Shown: positions 1 through 6,238 of the stretch, piece after piece
Numbering within the stretch: the stretch's first letter is position 1
Layout of the letters: each line of letters opens with the position of its first letter
From: Xanthobacteraceae bacterium
GTDB lineage: Bacteria > Pseudomonadota > Alphaproteobacteria > Rhizobiales > Xanthobacteraceae
DNA length: 7,708 nucleotides
NCBI GenBank assembly: GCA_030039655.1
Contig: JASHVC010000411.1
Coordinates: forward strand, 1-7,708
Reading direction: 5' to 3'
Program-made: the position numbers and the translations under genes
Notes under the pieces: generated by a model
The model's input: only the letters and a program-made list of their open reading frames with translations
Told to the model about the DNA's origin: nothing
Database searches by the model: none

Positions 1-285
1 TTCGATGCTCACCTCGATGAAGCGGGGATCGCGCTGAGCCTGCATCGTCTTGGCTCGGACGAGGCGCGCAAGACTGTGCGCATGCATTTCCATTACGCGC
101 TATTTGCCGAAATTCTGGGAGACCTCGCCAAGACTGTGTCCGCTATGCCGCTCGCCGACGATACTCACCGCGAAGCGCTTCGCGATGCCGCCAAGGCGCT
201 GTACTTGGCGCTGGCCGGGTCGCCCGAGAATAGCCCGAAATCGCCGACGATGAATAAGGCGCGGACACAGCAGGCAGCAAAATAG
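1..285 (+). CDS. C-terminal part of an unrecognised protein (5' end outside window)
   Basis: Frame 1 is open from the first base to a TAG stop at 283-285, giving at least 94 residues of a protein that begins before the window. I do not recognise the family. The visible part is mostly helix-forming: residues from about DEARKTVRMH to AMPLADD and on to ALYLALAG (bases about 58-225) look like two or three amphipathic helices. They are followed by a hydrophilic Ser/Pro/Lys/Gln-rich tail of about 20 residues. There is no cysteine motif, no signal peptide and no clear membrane segment in what is present. Codon third positions are G/C-rich like the rest of the window, which supports real coding. It converges on the minus-strand operon with a gap of 74 nt, so it is probably unrelated to it in transcription. 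Internal ATGs (for example at 76) are not needed as starts because the frame stays open upstream. Confidence 0.6.
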   Translation, partial: FDAHLDEAGIALSLHRLGSDEARKTVRMHFHYALFAEILGDLAKTVSAMPLADDTHREALRDAAKALYLALAGSPENSPKSPTMNKARTQQAAK

Positions 286-320
286 CCTTACTAGTGCTGA
301 CCATTTGCCCACGTGCTTCC

Positions 321-360
321 GCAAAGCTGGACGCAAAGGTAACAGCTGTCCGTGCTTTGC
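321..360. terminator. Possible bidirectional terminator hairpin between convergent genes
   Basis: GCAAAGC at 321-327 pairs perfectly with GCTTTGC at 354-360. After a small internal loop, GGAC at 329-332 pairs with GTCC at 348-351, leaving a 15-nt loop. It lies between the plus-strand stop (283-285) and the minus-strand permease stop (360-362), touching the last base of the latter. No T-run follows the stem on either strand, so it is not a standard intrinsic terminator. It may only protect 3' ends or be chance. The remaining bases of the 286-359 gap show nothing else. Confidence 0.3.
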
Positions 361-1868
361 TATACGTAACCGAGCCAGTGCCAGTACGTCGCGCCGAATA
401 CCAAGGTGAGCACGTACGCCAAAACCGTAATTGCAATACCGGTGCGAACAAAATCGCGCACTAGAAAGGTTTGCGTGCCGTAGGCCAGCATGCCTTGCGG
501 CGAATTGACCGGCAAGATGAAGCCGTAGCTCACCGCAAACTGCAGCAACAGCGTCATACCTAGGACACTGATGCCCGGCGTTTGCACCTTCTGCATGATC
601 GCTATGATGATCGGAATCATGGTCGAAGCGAGCGCGGTCGCGCTGGCGAAGCCAAGATGAATGACAACGAGAAACGCCGCCATCACCGCCAGGATGCCGA
701 TGCCCGCGAGCTGATTAAGCCCAAACCAGTGCACAATCAGACCAGCCAGCCATTGTGCGGCCTGCGTCTGCAACAGTGCGGTGCCTAGCCCGATGCCGAC
801 GCCGAACAGTACAACGGTGCCCCACGGGATACGGGCGTTGGCCCGCCGCCAATCCATCACGCCGATCCCTGGCAGGAACAGAAGCGCGACCGCGACTGTG
901 GTCGTCGTTTGGCTGTCGAACGAGTGCAACTTTCCTTCGGTGGCCCAAAAGCACAGGAGGATCAAAGAGACAATGAGCAGGCGAATTTCCGCGGCCGTCA
1001 TCGGCCCTAGTTCGGCCAACGCCTTCGCCACTGCAGTTTCACCGCCCGGCAACTCTTTGGTCTCGGGCGGTATGATCAGCATCATGATGTAATAGAGGCC
1101 AATTGACATTAGGATCGAAAATGGGGCCGCCGCGATAAACCAGCTCAGCCAGGTTACGTCCTGGTGCAGGATTGACTGAAAGAAGCCGATGGCAATCATA
1201 TTCTGCGCCGCGGCCGTCTTGATGCCGACATTCCAGATACTCACGGCCTGAACGGTCGTGATCATCATCATGCCGGCAAACCTGCTTTTGCGGTCCACGC
1301 CGAATGCAAGGATAACGCCCATCATGATCGGAATCACGGCGGCGGCGCGCGCGGTGGCGCTTGGGACCAGAAATGCCAGTACGACCGCAACGATGATCGT
1401 ACCGATGACCACTCGGCTGGTCTGAGCACCGACGCTGTGCAACACCACCAGTGCGATGCGATGATCCAGTCCGGTGATCGTCATCGCCGCAGCCAGGAAC
1501 AAGGCCGCCGCGACCAGTGTGAGTGCGACGTTGCTGAACCCGCTCATTGCCATGGTTAGTCCGGCAACGGTACCGTAGAGCGCGCTCGGATTGGCCACAT
1601 TCGGCGAAATGCCCAGGAGTACGGCCATCAGGGCGCCGATCACCACCGCGCTGACCGCGTAGTCGATCGGCTCGGTAATCCAAACCACCACGGCAAAGCC
1701 GAAGATCGCCAGCATACGTTGGCCCGCGAGCGGTAACCCTGCCGGCGTTGGCAGCACCGAGATGGCGAGCAAGAGGACGATCGCGGCAATCAAGCCCCAA
1801 TATTTCGGCAACCTAGTTGGTTTCACGGCGCCGAGCACTGCAGGTGAACTGCTCTCGGTAATTGCCAT
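360..1868 (-). CDS. DASS/SLC13-family anion permease
   Basis: This 502-residue integral membrane protein fits the divalent anion:Na+ symporter (DASS, CitT/SLC13) family in length and layout, with a hydrophilic N-terminus of about 20 residues and then roughly 12 hydrophobic segments. The family's inverted-repeat signatures can be placed. Loop one is VPSATARAAAVIPI at about 168-181. Loop two is FASATALASTMIPI at about 407-420. The C-terminal ILPVNSPQGMLAYGTQ at 451-466 matches the family's LPVxTPPxxxxYG element. Known members carry dicarboxylates, citrate, 2-oxoglutarate or sulfate across the inner membrane, driven by Na+ or by antiport. The exact substrate cannot be read here. Both canonical Ser-Asn-Thr positions read Ser-Ala-Thr (170-172, 409-411). 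The start is well supported by GGGAGGA at 1875-1881, six nt before the ATG. It lies 93 nt after the flavodoxin gene, behind an FNR/FixK-type box. It is the last gene of the minus-strand group. Confidence 0.88.
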   Translation of the reverse strand: MAITESSSPAVLGAVKPTRLPKYWGLIAAIVLLLAISVLPTPAGLPLAGQRMLAIFGFAVVVWITEPIDYAVSAVVIGALMAVLLGISPNVANPSALYGTVAGLTMAMSGFSNVALTLVAAALFLAAAMTITGLDHRIALVVLHSVGAQTSRVVIGTIIVAVVLAFLVPSATARAAAVIPIMMGVILAFGVDRKSRFAGMMMITTVQAVSIWNVGIKTAAAQNMIAIGFFQSILHQDVTWLSWFIAAAPFSILMSIGLYYIMMLIIPPETKELPGGETAVAKALAELGPMTAAEIRLLIVSLILLCFWATEGKLHSFDSQTTTTVAVALLFLPGIGVMDWRRANARIPWGTVVLFGVGIGLGTALLQTQAAQWLAGLIVHWFGLNQLAGIGILAVMAAFLVVIHLGFASATALASTMIPIIIAIMQKVQTPGISVLGMTLLLQFAVSYGFILPVNSPQGMLAYGTQTFLVRDFVRTGIAITVLAYVLTLVFGATYWHWLGYV

Positions 1869-1874
1869 GGTCTA

Positions 1875-1881
1875 TCCTCCC
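1875..1881 (-). promoter_or_regulatory. Strong Shine-Dalgarno of the DASS permease gene
   Basis: The minus strand reads GGGAGGA six nt before the ATG at 1868-1866. This fixes the start of the permease. It is one of the two best ribosome sites in the cluster, in keeping with a gene expressed from its own leader. Confidence 0.7.
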
Positions 1882-1924
1882 ACGCTTTTGTGCCGCAGGA
1901 TCGAAAAGACGGTGACTGTGCGCA

Positions 1925-1938
1925 TTGATCCAGGTCAA
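1925..1938 (-). promoter_or_regulatory. FNR/FixK-type anaerobox upstream of the DASS permease
   Basis: The minus strand reads TTGACCTGGATCAA (plus strand TTGATCCAGGTCAA). This matches the FNR/FixK consensus TTGAY-N4-RTCAA at all ten half-site positions. It lies wholly in the non-coding gap between the flavodoxin stop and the permease start, with its centre about 63 nt before the ATG. If it acts as a class II activator site centred at -41.5, transcription would start near 1890, giving a leader of about 22 nt that includes the Shine-Dalgarno at 1875-1881. The -10 hexamer would then be GATCCT (1902-1897), only a 3/6 match to TATAAT. What is seen is the palindrome and its placement; regulation by a FixK, FNR or related Crp-family protein is inferred. 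Confidence 0.65.
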
Positions 1939-1961
1939 CGGGCGGTCGAAGTGTGTTTGGG

Positions 1962-2486
1962 CTAAGCCAGCGCTCGCGCCGGTTCGCTCATAGCTTCGAC
2001 CTCTTTGCGCGCGGCAAGCTCCGCGACAAACCGCGTCACTTGGGGCTGAAAGGCGCCGCCAGCAATTTGCCCGGCCGTGACGACACAGCTTGCAAGCGGT
2101 GGTTTGCCAGCAAGCTTCTGCATTTCGAAGAAAGTGCTGCTGCTGCCCTGGTGTCCTAGCGTGCAGAAAAACGCTAAATTAGGCAAATCGCCCGCATGTG
2201 CCCCGAGATATGCCCGTATCGGAGTCGAGACCGAACCTGCCCAGACCGGCGTGCCGATAACGATTAAATCATATGCTCTTGGATCGTGCTCCACGGTTTC
2301 GATGTTGGCGCGATGTCCGCGCAACGCTTCGAAACACGACTTGAGGAATTCGATGAAGCCGAGCCGTGACCTGGGATCGTGAATTTCCTCGACGTCGCAA
2401 TGCAGTTCGCGCACTATCGCTTCGGCGAGCTGGCGCGTATTCCCGGTGCGCGAGTAGTAAACGAGAAGAGTTTTTGCATTCAACAT
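1962..2486 (-). CDS. Flavodoxin family protein
   Basis: This 174-residue FMN-binding electron carrier is recognised by the phosphate-binding loop SRTGNT at 12-17 right after the first hydrophobic strand (TLLVYY). Further support comes from strand-loop IGTPVWAGS at 77-85, whose Trp82 is a likely flavin-stacking residue, and CTLGHQGS at 108-115 as the second flavin loop. No membrane segment or signal peptide is seen, so it is cytoplasmic. Length is normal for a short or single-domain flavodoxin. The reading frame is open further upstream to an ATG at 2555, but that would overlap the medium-subunit gene by 56 nt and add 23 residues (Arg/Ser-rich) that do not fit the fold. The ATG at 2486 puts the first beta strand at residues 6-11, as expected. 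It starts 13 nt after the FAD subunit stop. Its position in the operon suggests it takes electrons from the Mo hydroxylase or protects it; this is inference. A WrbA-like quinone reductase role is less likely but possible. Confidence 0.85.
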   Translation of the reverse strand: MLNAKTLLVYYSRTGNTRQLAEAIVRELHCDVEEIHDPRSRLGFIEFLKSCFEALRGHRANIETVEHDPRAYDLIVIGTPVWAGSVSTPIRAYLGAHAGDLPNLAFFCTLGHQGSSSTFFEMQKLAGKPPLASCVVTAGQIAGGAFQPQVTRFVAELAARKEVEAMSEPARALA

Positions 2487-2497
2487 GACGATGCAAG

Positions 2498-2502
2498 CCT
2501 CA
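2498..2502 (-). promoter_or_regulatory. Shine-Dalgarno of the flavodoxin gene, overlapping the upstream stop codon
   Basis: The minus strand reads TGAGG, where TGA is the stop codon of the FAD subunit gene, 11 nt before the ATG at 2486-2484. It supports the shorter start and suggests translational coupling. Spacing is somewhat long. Confidence 0.45.
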
Positions 2503-3309
2503 GTTTTTCTGCTTGGCCGCCGCGGCAGCGACGGCCCGCTGCGCCATGACGCCAACTAGATGGGCGCGATAGTCGGGCGTCGCATGGATGTCGGCATTTA
2601 ACCCGACCGGTGCGAGGGCAATTGACTCAATGGCCTTCGGCGTGAACGCTTCAGTCAAAGCGTCCTCCATCTCTTTGATCCGGAAGACGCAAGCTTTGGC
2701 GCCGGTGACTGCGAGCCGTACCTTACCGCAGCTTTTTACAACAAACACACCGACGATGGCATAGCGCGAAGCGGTGTTAGAGAACTTCACGTAAGCTGCT
2801 GTCTCCGGAATCGTAAAGCTCACTGCTGTGATGATCTCGCCCCTGCGTAGCGCGGTGGTGAAGGCGCCCGTAAAAAAGTCGGCAGCAGCAATGGTGCGAT
2901 CGGTGGTGATAATCGTGGCGCTGAGCGCCAAAAGCGCTGGGGGATAATCGGCCGCGGGATCGCCATGGGCAATCGATCCGCCCAGCGTTGCCCGGTTGCG
3001 CACCGAGGGGTCGGCCATCTCGCCGACCAAACGCGCGAGCTCCGGAATAGCAGCGCGCAGGAAAGCGGAGTCGGCAACGTCGGCGTGCCGCGTCATGGCG
3101 CCGATCACGATGGCATCGCCTTCGTGCCGGATGCCGGAAAGTCCCGCGATCAACCGGAGATCGATCAGGTCGGACGGCTTGATGCGGCGCTGCTTGAGCG
3201 CCGGAATGAGCGACATGCCCCCGGCGATGAAGCTGCCTTCACGCGCCGCGCTCAAGGCCGCAGACGCTTCGGCGAGTGTTTTCGGCTCATGATAGTTGAA
3301 GTCGTGCAT
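2500..3309 (-). CDS. FAD-binding medium subunit of a xanthine dehydrogenase/CO dehydrogenase-type Mo hydroxylase
   Basis: This 269-residue cytoplasmic flavoprotein subunit passes electrons from the [2Fe-2S] clusters of the small subunit to an external acceptor. The N-terminus FNYHEPKTLAEA is the usual start of this family. The two FAD pyrophosphate-binding loops are clear: AGGMSLIP at 29-36 (family AGGxSLIP) and TLGGSIAHGDPAAD at 108-121 (family TxGGxxAHxDPAAD). LRRGEIITAV at 154-163 and RYAIVGVFV at 182-190 match the conserved mid-domain and the start of the C-terminal CO_deh_flav_C-type domain. Length is in the usual 260-290 range. There is no cysteine-rich insert of the type that carries an extra [4Fe-4S] cluster in 4-hydroxybenzoyl-CoA reductase, so that enzyme is unlikely. 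A good Shine-Dalgarno, AAGGA at 3317-3321, sits 7 nt before the ATG. The gene begins 21 nt after the small subunit gene. The natural electron acceptor is unknown. Confidence 0.93.
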   Translation of the reverse strand: MHDFNYHEPKTLAEASAALSAAREGSFIAGGMSLIPALKQRRIKPSDLIDLRLIAGLSGIRHEGDAIVIGAMTRHADVADSAFLRAAIPELARLVGEMADPSVRNRATLGGSIAHGDPAADYPPALLALSATIITTDRTIAAADFFTGAFTTALRRGEIITAVSFTIPETAAYVKFSNTASRYAIVGVFVVKSCGKVRLAVTGAKACVFRIKEMEDALTEAFTPKAIESIALAPVGLNADIHATPDYRAHLVGVMAQRAVAAAAAKQKN

Positions 3310-3330
3310 GACGGAGTCCTTGTTTCGGCG

Positions 3331-3804
3331 TCATTGGCGTTGCGCCATGGCGGCAGCGCCAGCCTGGATGGCGTCCACGATATTTTGATAGCCGGTGCAC
3401 CGACACATGTTGCCCAATAGCCAATAACGGATATCGGCTTCCGTCGGGCTTTTGTTGCGCTGCACCAACTCCAAGGCGCTCATCACCATGCCTGGCGTGC
3501 AGAAGCCGCATTGCAGCGCGTGATGCTCACGGAAGGCCGTTTGCATGGGATGCAGCTTGTCGCCATCGGCGACGCCTTCGATGGTGGTAACGCTCGTTCC
3601 GTTAGCCTGAACCGCCAGCATGGTGCATGAGTTCACCGAGCGGCCGTCGACCAGCACGACGCAGCAGCCACATTGGGTCGTGTCACAGCCGACGTGCGTC
3701 CCTGTCAGACCAAGATGTTCGCGCAGAAACTCGACAAGCAATGTTCGTGGTTTGATGTCGCGCGTTTCTTCCTTGCCGTTCACCCTTATAGCTACGCGCG
3801 CCAT
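3331..3804 (-). CDS. [2Fe-2S] small subunit of a xanthine dehydrogenase/CO dehydrogenase-type Mo hydroxylase
   Basis: This 157-residue subunit carries the two iron-sulfur clusters that connect the Mo site with FAD. The N-terminal plant-ferredoxin-type domain has Cys40, Cys45, Cys48 and Cys60 (C-x4-C-x2-C-x11-C, within [11 protein letters not shown] and NSC). The C-terminal four-helix domain has Cys99, Cys102, Cys134 and Cys136 (QCGFCTPGM and CRCTGYQNI). All eight ligands are present. An additional Cys47 lies between ligands where Ala is more usual. No twin-arginine signal is present, so the complex should be cytoplasmic, unlike periplasmic aldehyde oxidoreductases of the PaoABC type. The start is fixed by GAGGGGAG (3811-3818) six nt before the ATG, inside the 3' end of the large-subunit gene. 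Only one base separates the large subunit TGA from this ATG, so translation is surely coupled. Gene order here is large-small-medium rather than the medium-small-large order of classical cox genes. Confidence 0.95.
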   Translation of the reverse strand: MARVAIRVNGKEETRDIKPRTLLVEFLREHLGLTGTHVGCDTTQCGCCVVLVDGRSVNSCTMLAVQANGTSVTTIEGVADGDKLHPMQTAFREHHALQCGFCTPGMVMSALELVQRNKSPTEADIRYWLLGNMCRCTGYQNIVDAIQAGAAAMAQRQ

Positions 3805-3805
3805 G

Positions 3806-6226
3806 TCACTCTCCCCTCGAAATGGCTGCGACTGCCGTGCGCGTTTCTCGTTCTGGCGTGGACGCTGTCCTTCGTGCGGCTAAATTCGTTTTGGCTTTTT
3901 GAAGCGCCTGCCAGACTGCTTGTGGCGTCGCCGGCATGGCGAGGTCGCGAATGCCGAAGTCGCGCAGTGCGTCGACGATGCCGCTGACGACGCAAGCAGG
4001 TGCGCCTGCTGTGGCGCCTTCGCTGCCGGATTTGATGCCGAGGGGATTGGTCGGCGACAGCACTTCGACGATTCGGGTGACGACCTTCGGCAATGTTGTC
4101 GACGATGGCATGCCGTAATCCATGAACGATTCGGTGAGCGGTCGCCCGGATTTTGGATCGAGACAGATTTGCTCGGTGAGCGCTTCGCCCACGCCGTGGG
4201 CGATCGAACCAAGAGTCTGGCCGTCCACTGTCATCGGATTGATGCAGCGGCCGACATCGTCGACCGACGCGTAACGGGTAATGTGAACACGGCCGGTGTC
4301 GGGATCGACTTCAACCTCACAGACGGCGCAGCCGTTTGGGTAAACCGGCGTATGCATTTCGTTAGTTTTGCTGATGGCAAGCACATTGCCGCGCGCATGT
4401 GCTTCTTTTGCGAGCTCGAGAAAATCGAAAGTGCGATTGGTGACTTTGCTGACGAAGCGGCCGTTCTGAAATTCGATTTCGGCGAGCGTCGTCCCCAGGA
4501 TGGCGGCGACGAAGGCCTTGCCCTGGGCGATCAATTCGGATGCCGCCATCGAGATTACGGTCGCGGCGTGACGCATCGAGCGTCCCGAATGCGAGCCGCC
4601 GCCCTCCTTCACAACGTCGGTGTCGCCCAGAATGACGTCGACGTTGTCAATCGGCACGCTGAGCAGGTCGGCAGCGACCTGGGCGAAGCTCGTTTCGTGG
4701 CCCTGGCCACTCGGTTGCGTGCCGACTACGACCTCGAGGCGCCCCTGGGGCGTGACGGTGATGTCCGCGCGCTCAATCGGCGAGCCGGTCGAAGATTCGA
4801 TGTAGTTGGCGAAGCCGAACCCAAGCAGTTTGCCATGTGTCGCAGCCTCCCGGCGTCTTTTCTCGAATCCCGGCCAATCGGCGATGCGCAGTCCGAGGTC
4901 CATATTTGCCTCGAAGGTGGCGCTGTCGTAGGTCGAGCCGACCGCGTTCGCATAGGGCATCTGATCCGGCCGGATGAGGTTTTGCCGACGCAGGGCGAAG
5001 CGATCGAAACCAAGTTCGGCTGCGGCGTCGTCGATCAACCGTTCGATCGCGAACGTCACCTCCGGACGCCCCGAACTGCGCATCACGTTATTGGGCACCG
5101 TATTAGTGAAAATTGCACGCGCTCGCAGCGTCGCTACCGCAATGTCGTAGGATCCAGTGACGAGGCCCGCACCCTTGGCGAGTGGAGAAAGCGAGACGCA
5201 GTGCGCGCCGACATTCATCACATTTTCGACGCGCATCGCCAAGAACCGACCGTCTGCGCGCAGCGCTAGCGCGACCTTGGTCAACAAGTCGCGTCCCTGA
5301 TATTCGGTCAGCATGGATTCGCGGCGCGTCGCTCGATATTTGATAGGCCTGTCGAGCTTGCGAGAGGCCCAGAGCGCGAGGGCGTGTTCCACATAGGGAC
5401 GGTTTTTTGTGCCGAAGTTGCCGCCGGTATCGTAGGCGACAAGCCGCAATCGATCCGGATCGATATTGAGGACGCCGGCAAACTGCCGTTTCTGCCGCAC
5501 AATGCCGGGGCCGCCGGTGGAGAAGAAAAGCGTGTAGCGCCCGCTTTCTTGGTCATAGTGCGCAAGTCCGGCACGTGGCTCGAGCGGCAGCGGCATGATA
5601 CGTCCGACGTGAAATTCCCGGGCGATCACGTGGTCCGCCGCAGCGAATGCGCGATCGGTACCGTCGCGGTCGCCGAATAAGGTATCGACCAGCACGTTGT
5701 CGGGACTCTCGTCCCAGACCGCGGGCGCGCCAACCGCGATCGCGTCCTCGGTGCGCTCGAGCCATCGCAGAGGTTCGTAATCGACCCTTACGGCGTCCGC
5801 CGCGTCCTCGGCCTGCTCGCGACTTTCCGCCACCACCATGGCGACGGCTTCGCCGACGTAGCGGGCCTTGTCAGTCGGCAGCATCATGTGGTGGCCGACA
5901 AATACCGCGCCGCCCCCGGGGCCGGTCAGCTTCATGTCGAACTTGGTCGACGGCACGGCATTGTGCGCAAACGGGCGAAGACCGTCAGCGAGACAGTCGG
6001 AGCCGGTGAAGACGGCGAGAACGCCCGGCATGGCGCGCGCCTGGGCCGTGTCGATGTGAACGATGCGCGCGTGAGGATGCGGAGAGCGGACCATGACTGT
6101 CCACCCCTGCGCCGGCATGTTGAAATCATCGGCGAAGCGGCCCTTGCCGGTGAGCAGACGAATATCTTCTTTCCGCAGCACGGAGCGACCGATCTCGCGG
6201 AATTTGCTTGGATCCACCGTGATCAT
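3806..6226 (-). CDS. Molybdopterin-binding large subunit of a xanthine dehydrogenase-family hydroxylase, substrate unknown
   Basis: This 806-residue catalytic subunit would bind the molybdenum-cytosine-dinucleotide-type cofactor and hydroxylate a C-H bond with water-derived oxygen. The N-terminal [20 protein letters not shown] (about 12-31) is the family opening. [15 protein letters not shown] (120-134) completes the first a/b hammerhead domain. GGNFGTK at 268-274 is the cofactor loop, [13 protein letters not shown] at 501-513 the GQG cofactor loop, and [11 protein letters not shown] at 655-665 the late conserved stretch. Glu736 in GSEGATAG is the probable catalytic base. Two active-site positions differ from characterised enzymes. 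The loop that is AYxCSFR in true CO dehydrogenase and AYRGAGR in form II proteins is VMRSSGRPE (381-389). The usual STQ is STGG (236-239), giving Gly238 for the Mo-facing Gln. It is therefore not a CO dehydrogenase. The start is 12 nt after the permease stop with only a weak Shine-Dalgarno. Confidence 0.93.
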   Translation of the reverse strand: MITVDPSKFREIGRSVLRKEDIRLLTGKGRFADDFNMPAQGWTVMVRSPHPHARIVHIDTAQARAMPGVLAVFTGSDCLADGLRPFAHNAVPSTKFDMKLTGPGGGAVFVGHHMMLPTDKARYVGEAVAMVVAESREQAEDAADAVRVDYEPLRWLERTEDAIAVGAPAVWDESPDNVLVDTLFGDRDGTDRAFAAADHVIAREFHVGRIMPLPLEPRAGLAHYDQESGRYTLFFSTGGPGIVRQKRQFAGVLNIDPDRLRLVAYDTGGNFGTKNRPYVEHALALWASRKLDRPIKYRATRRESMLTEYQGRDLLTKVALALRADGRFLAMRVENVMNVGAHCVSLSPLAKGAGLVTGSYDIAVATLRARAIFTNTVPNNVMRSSGRPEVTFAIERLIDDAAAELGFDRFALRRQNLIRPDQMPYANAVGSTYDSATFEANMDLGLRIADWPGFEKRRREAATHGKLLGFGFANYIESSTGSPIERADITVTPQGRLEVVVGTQPSGQGHETSFAQVAADLLSVPIDNVDVILGDTDVVKEGGGSHSGRSMRHAATVISMAASELIAQGKAFVAAILGTTLAEIEFQNGRFVSKVTNRTFDFLELAKEAHARGNVLAISKTNEMHTPVYPNGCAVCEVEVDPDTGRVHITRYASVDDVGRCINPMTVDGQTLGSIAHGVGEALTEQICLDPKSGRPLTESFMDYGMPSSTTLPKVVTRIVEVLSPTNPLGIKSGSEGATAGAPACVVSGIVDALRDFGIRDLAMPATPQAVWQALQKAKTNLAARRTASTPERETRTAVAAISRGE

Positions 6227-6238
6227 TGCTCGACCGTT

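Noticed and set aside
1039..1800. 253-codon open frame on the minus strand inside the DASS permease gene
   Set aside because: It lies in another frame of the same strand. The translation is Arg/Gly/His-rich and low in hydrophobic residues, typical of a frame-shifted reading of a GC-rich membrane protein gene.
1884..1909. CTTTT/AAAAG inverted repeat in the gap before the DASS permease, considered as a terminator
   Set aside because: It has only five A/T-rich pairs with a large loop and no T-run. It is too weak to support a terminator between the flavodoxin and permease genes.
2487..2555. 23-residue N-terminal extension of the flavodoxin from an upstream ATG
   Set aside because: It would overlap the FAD subunit gene, has no convincing ribosome site, and places extra Arg/Ser-rich residues before the first beta strand. 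The ATG at 2486 fits the fold and the operon spacing.
3899..5269. 456-codon open frame on the plus strand opposite the large-subunit gene
   Set aside because: It is the shadow of a strongly biased, high-GC coding region on the other strand. Its translation is rich in Asp, Ala, Arg and Gly without hydrophobic core patterns or motifs, and the minus-strand product carries all family signatures.
3806..6226. Calling the large subunit CoxL of an aerobic CO dehydrogenase
   Set aside because: The copper-binding AYxCSFR loop is absent (VMRSSGRPE instead), the gene order differs from coxMSL, and no other cox accessory gene is seen in the window.
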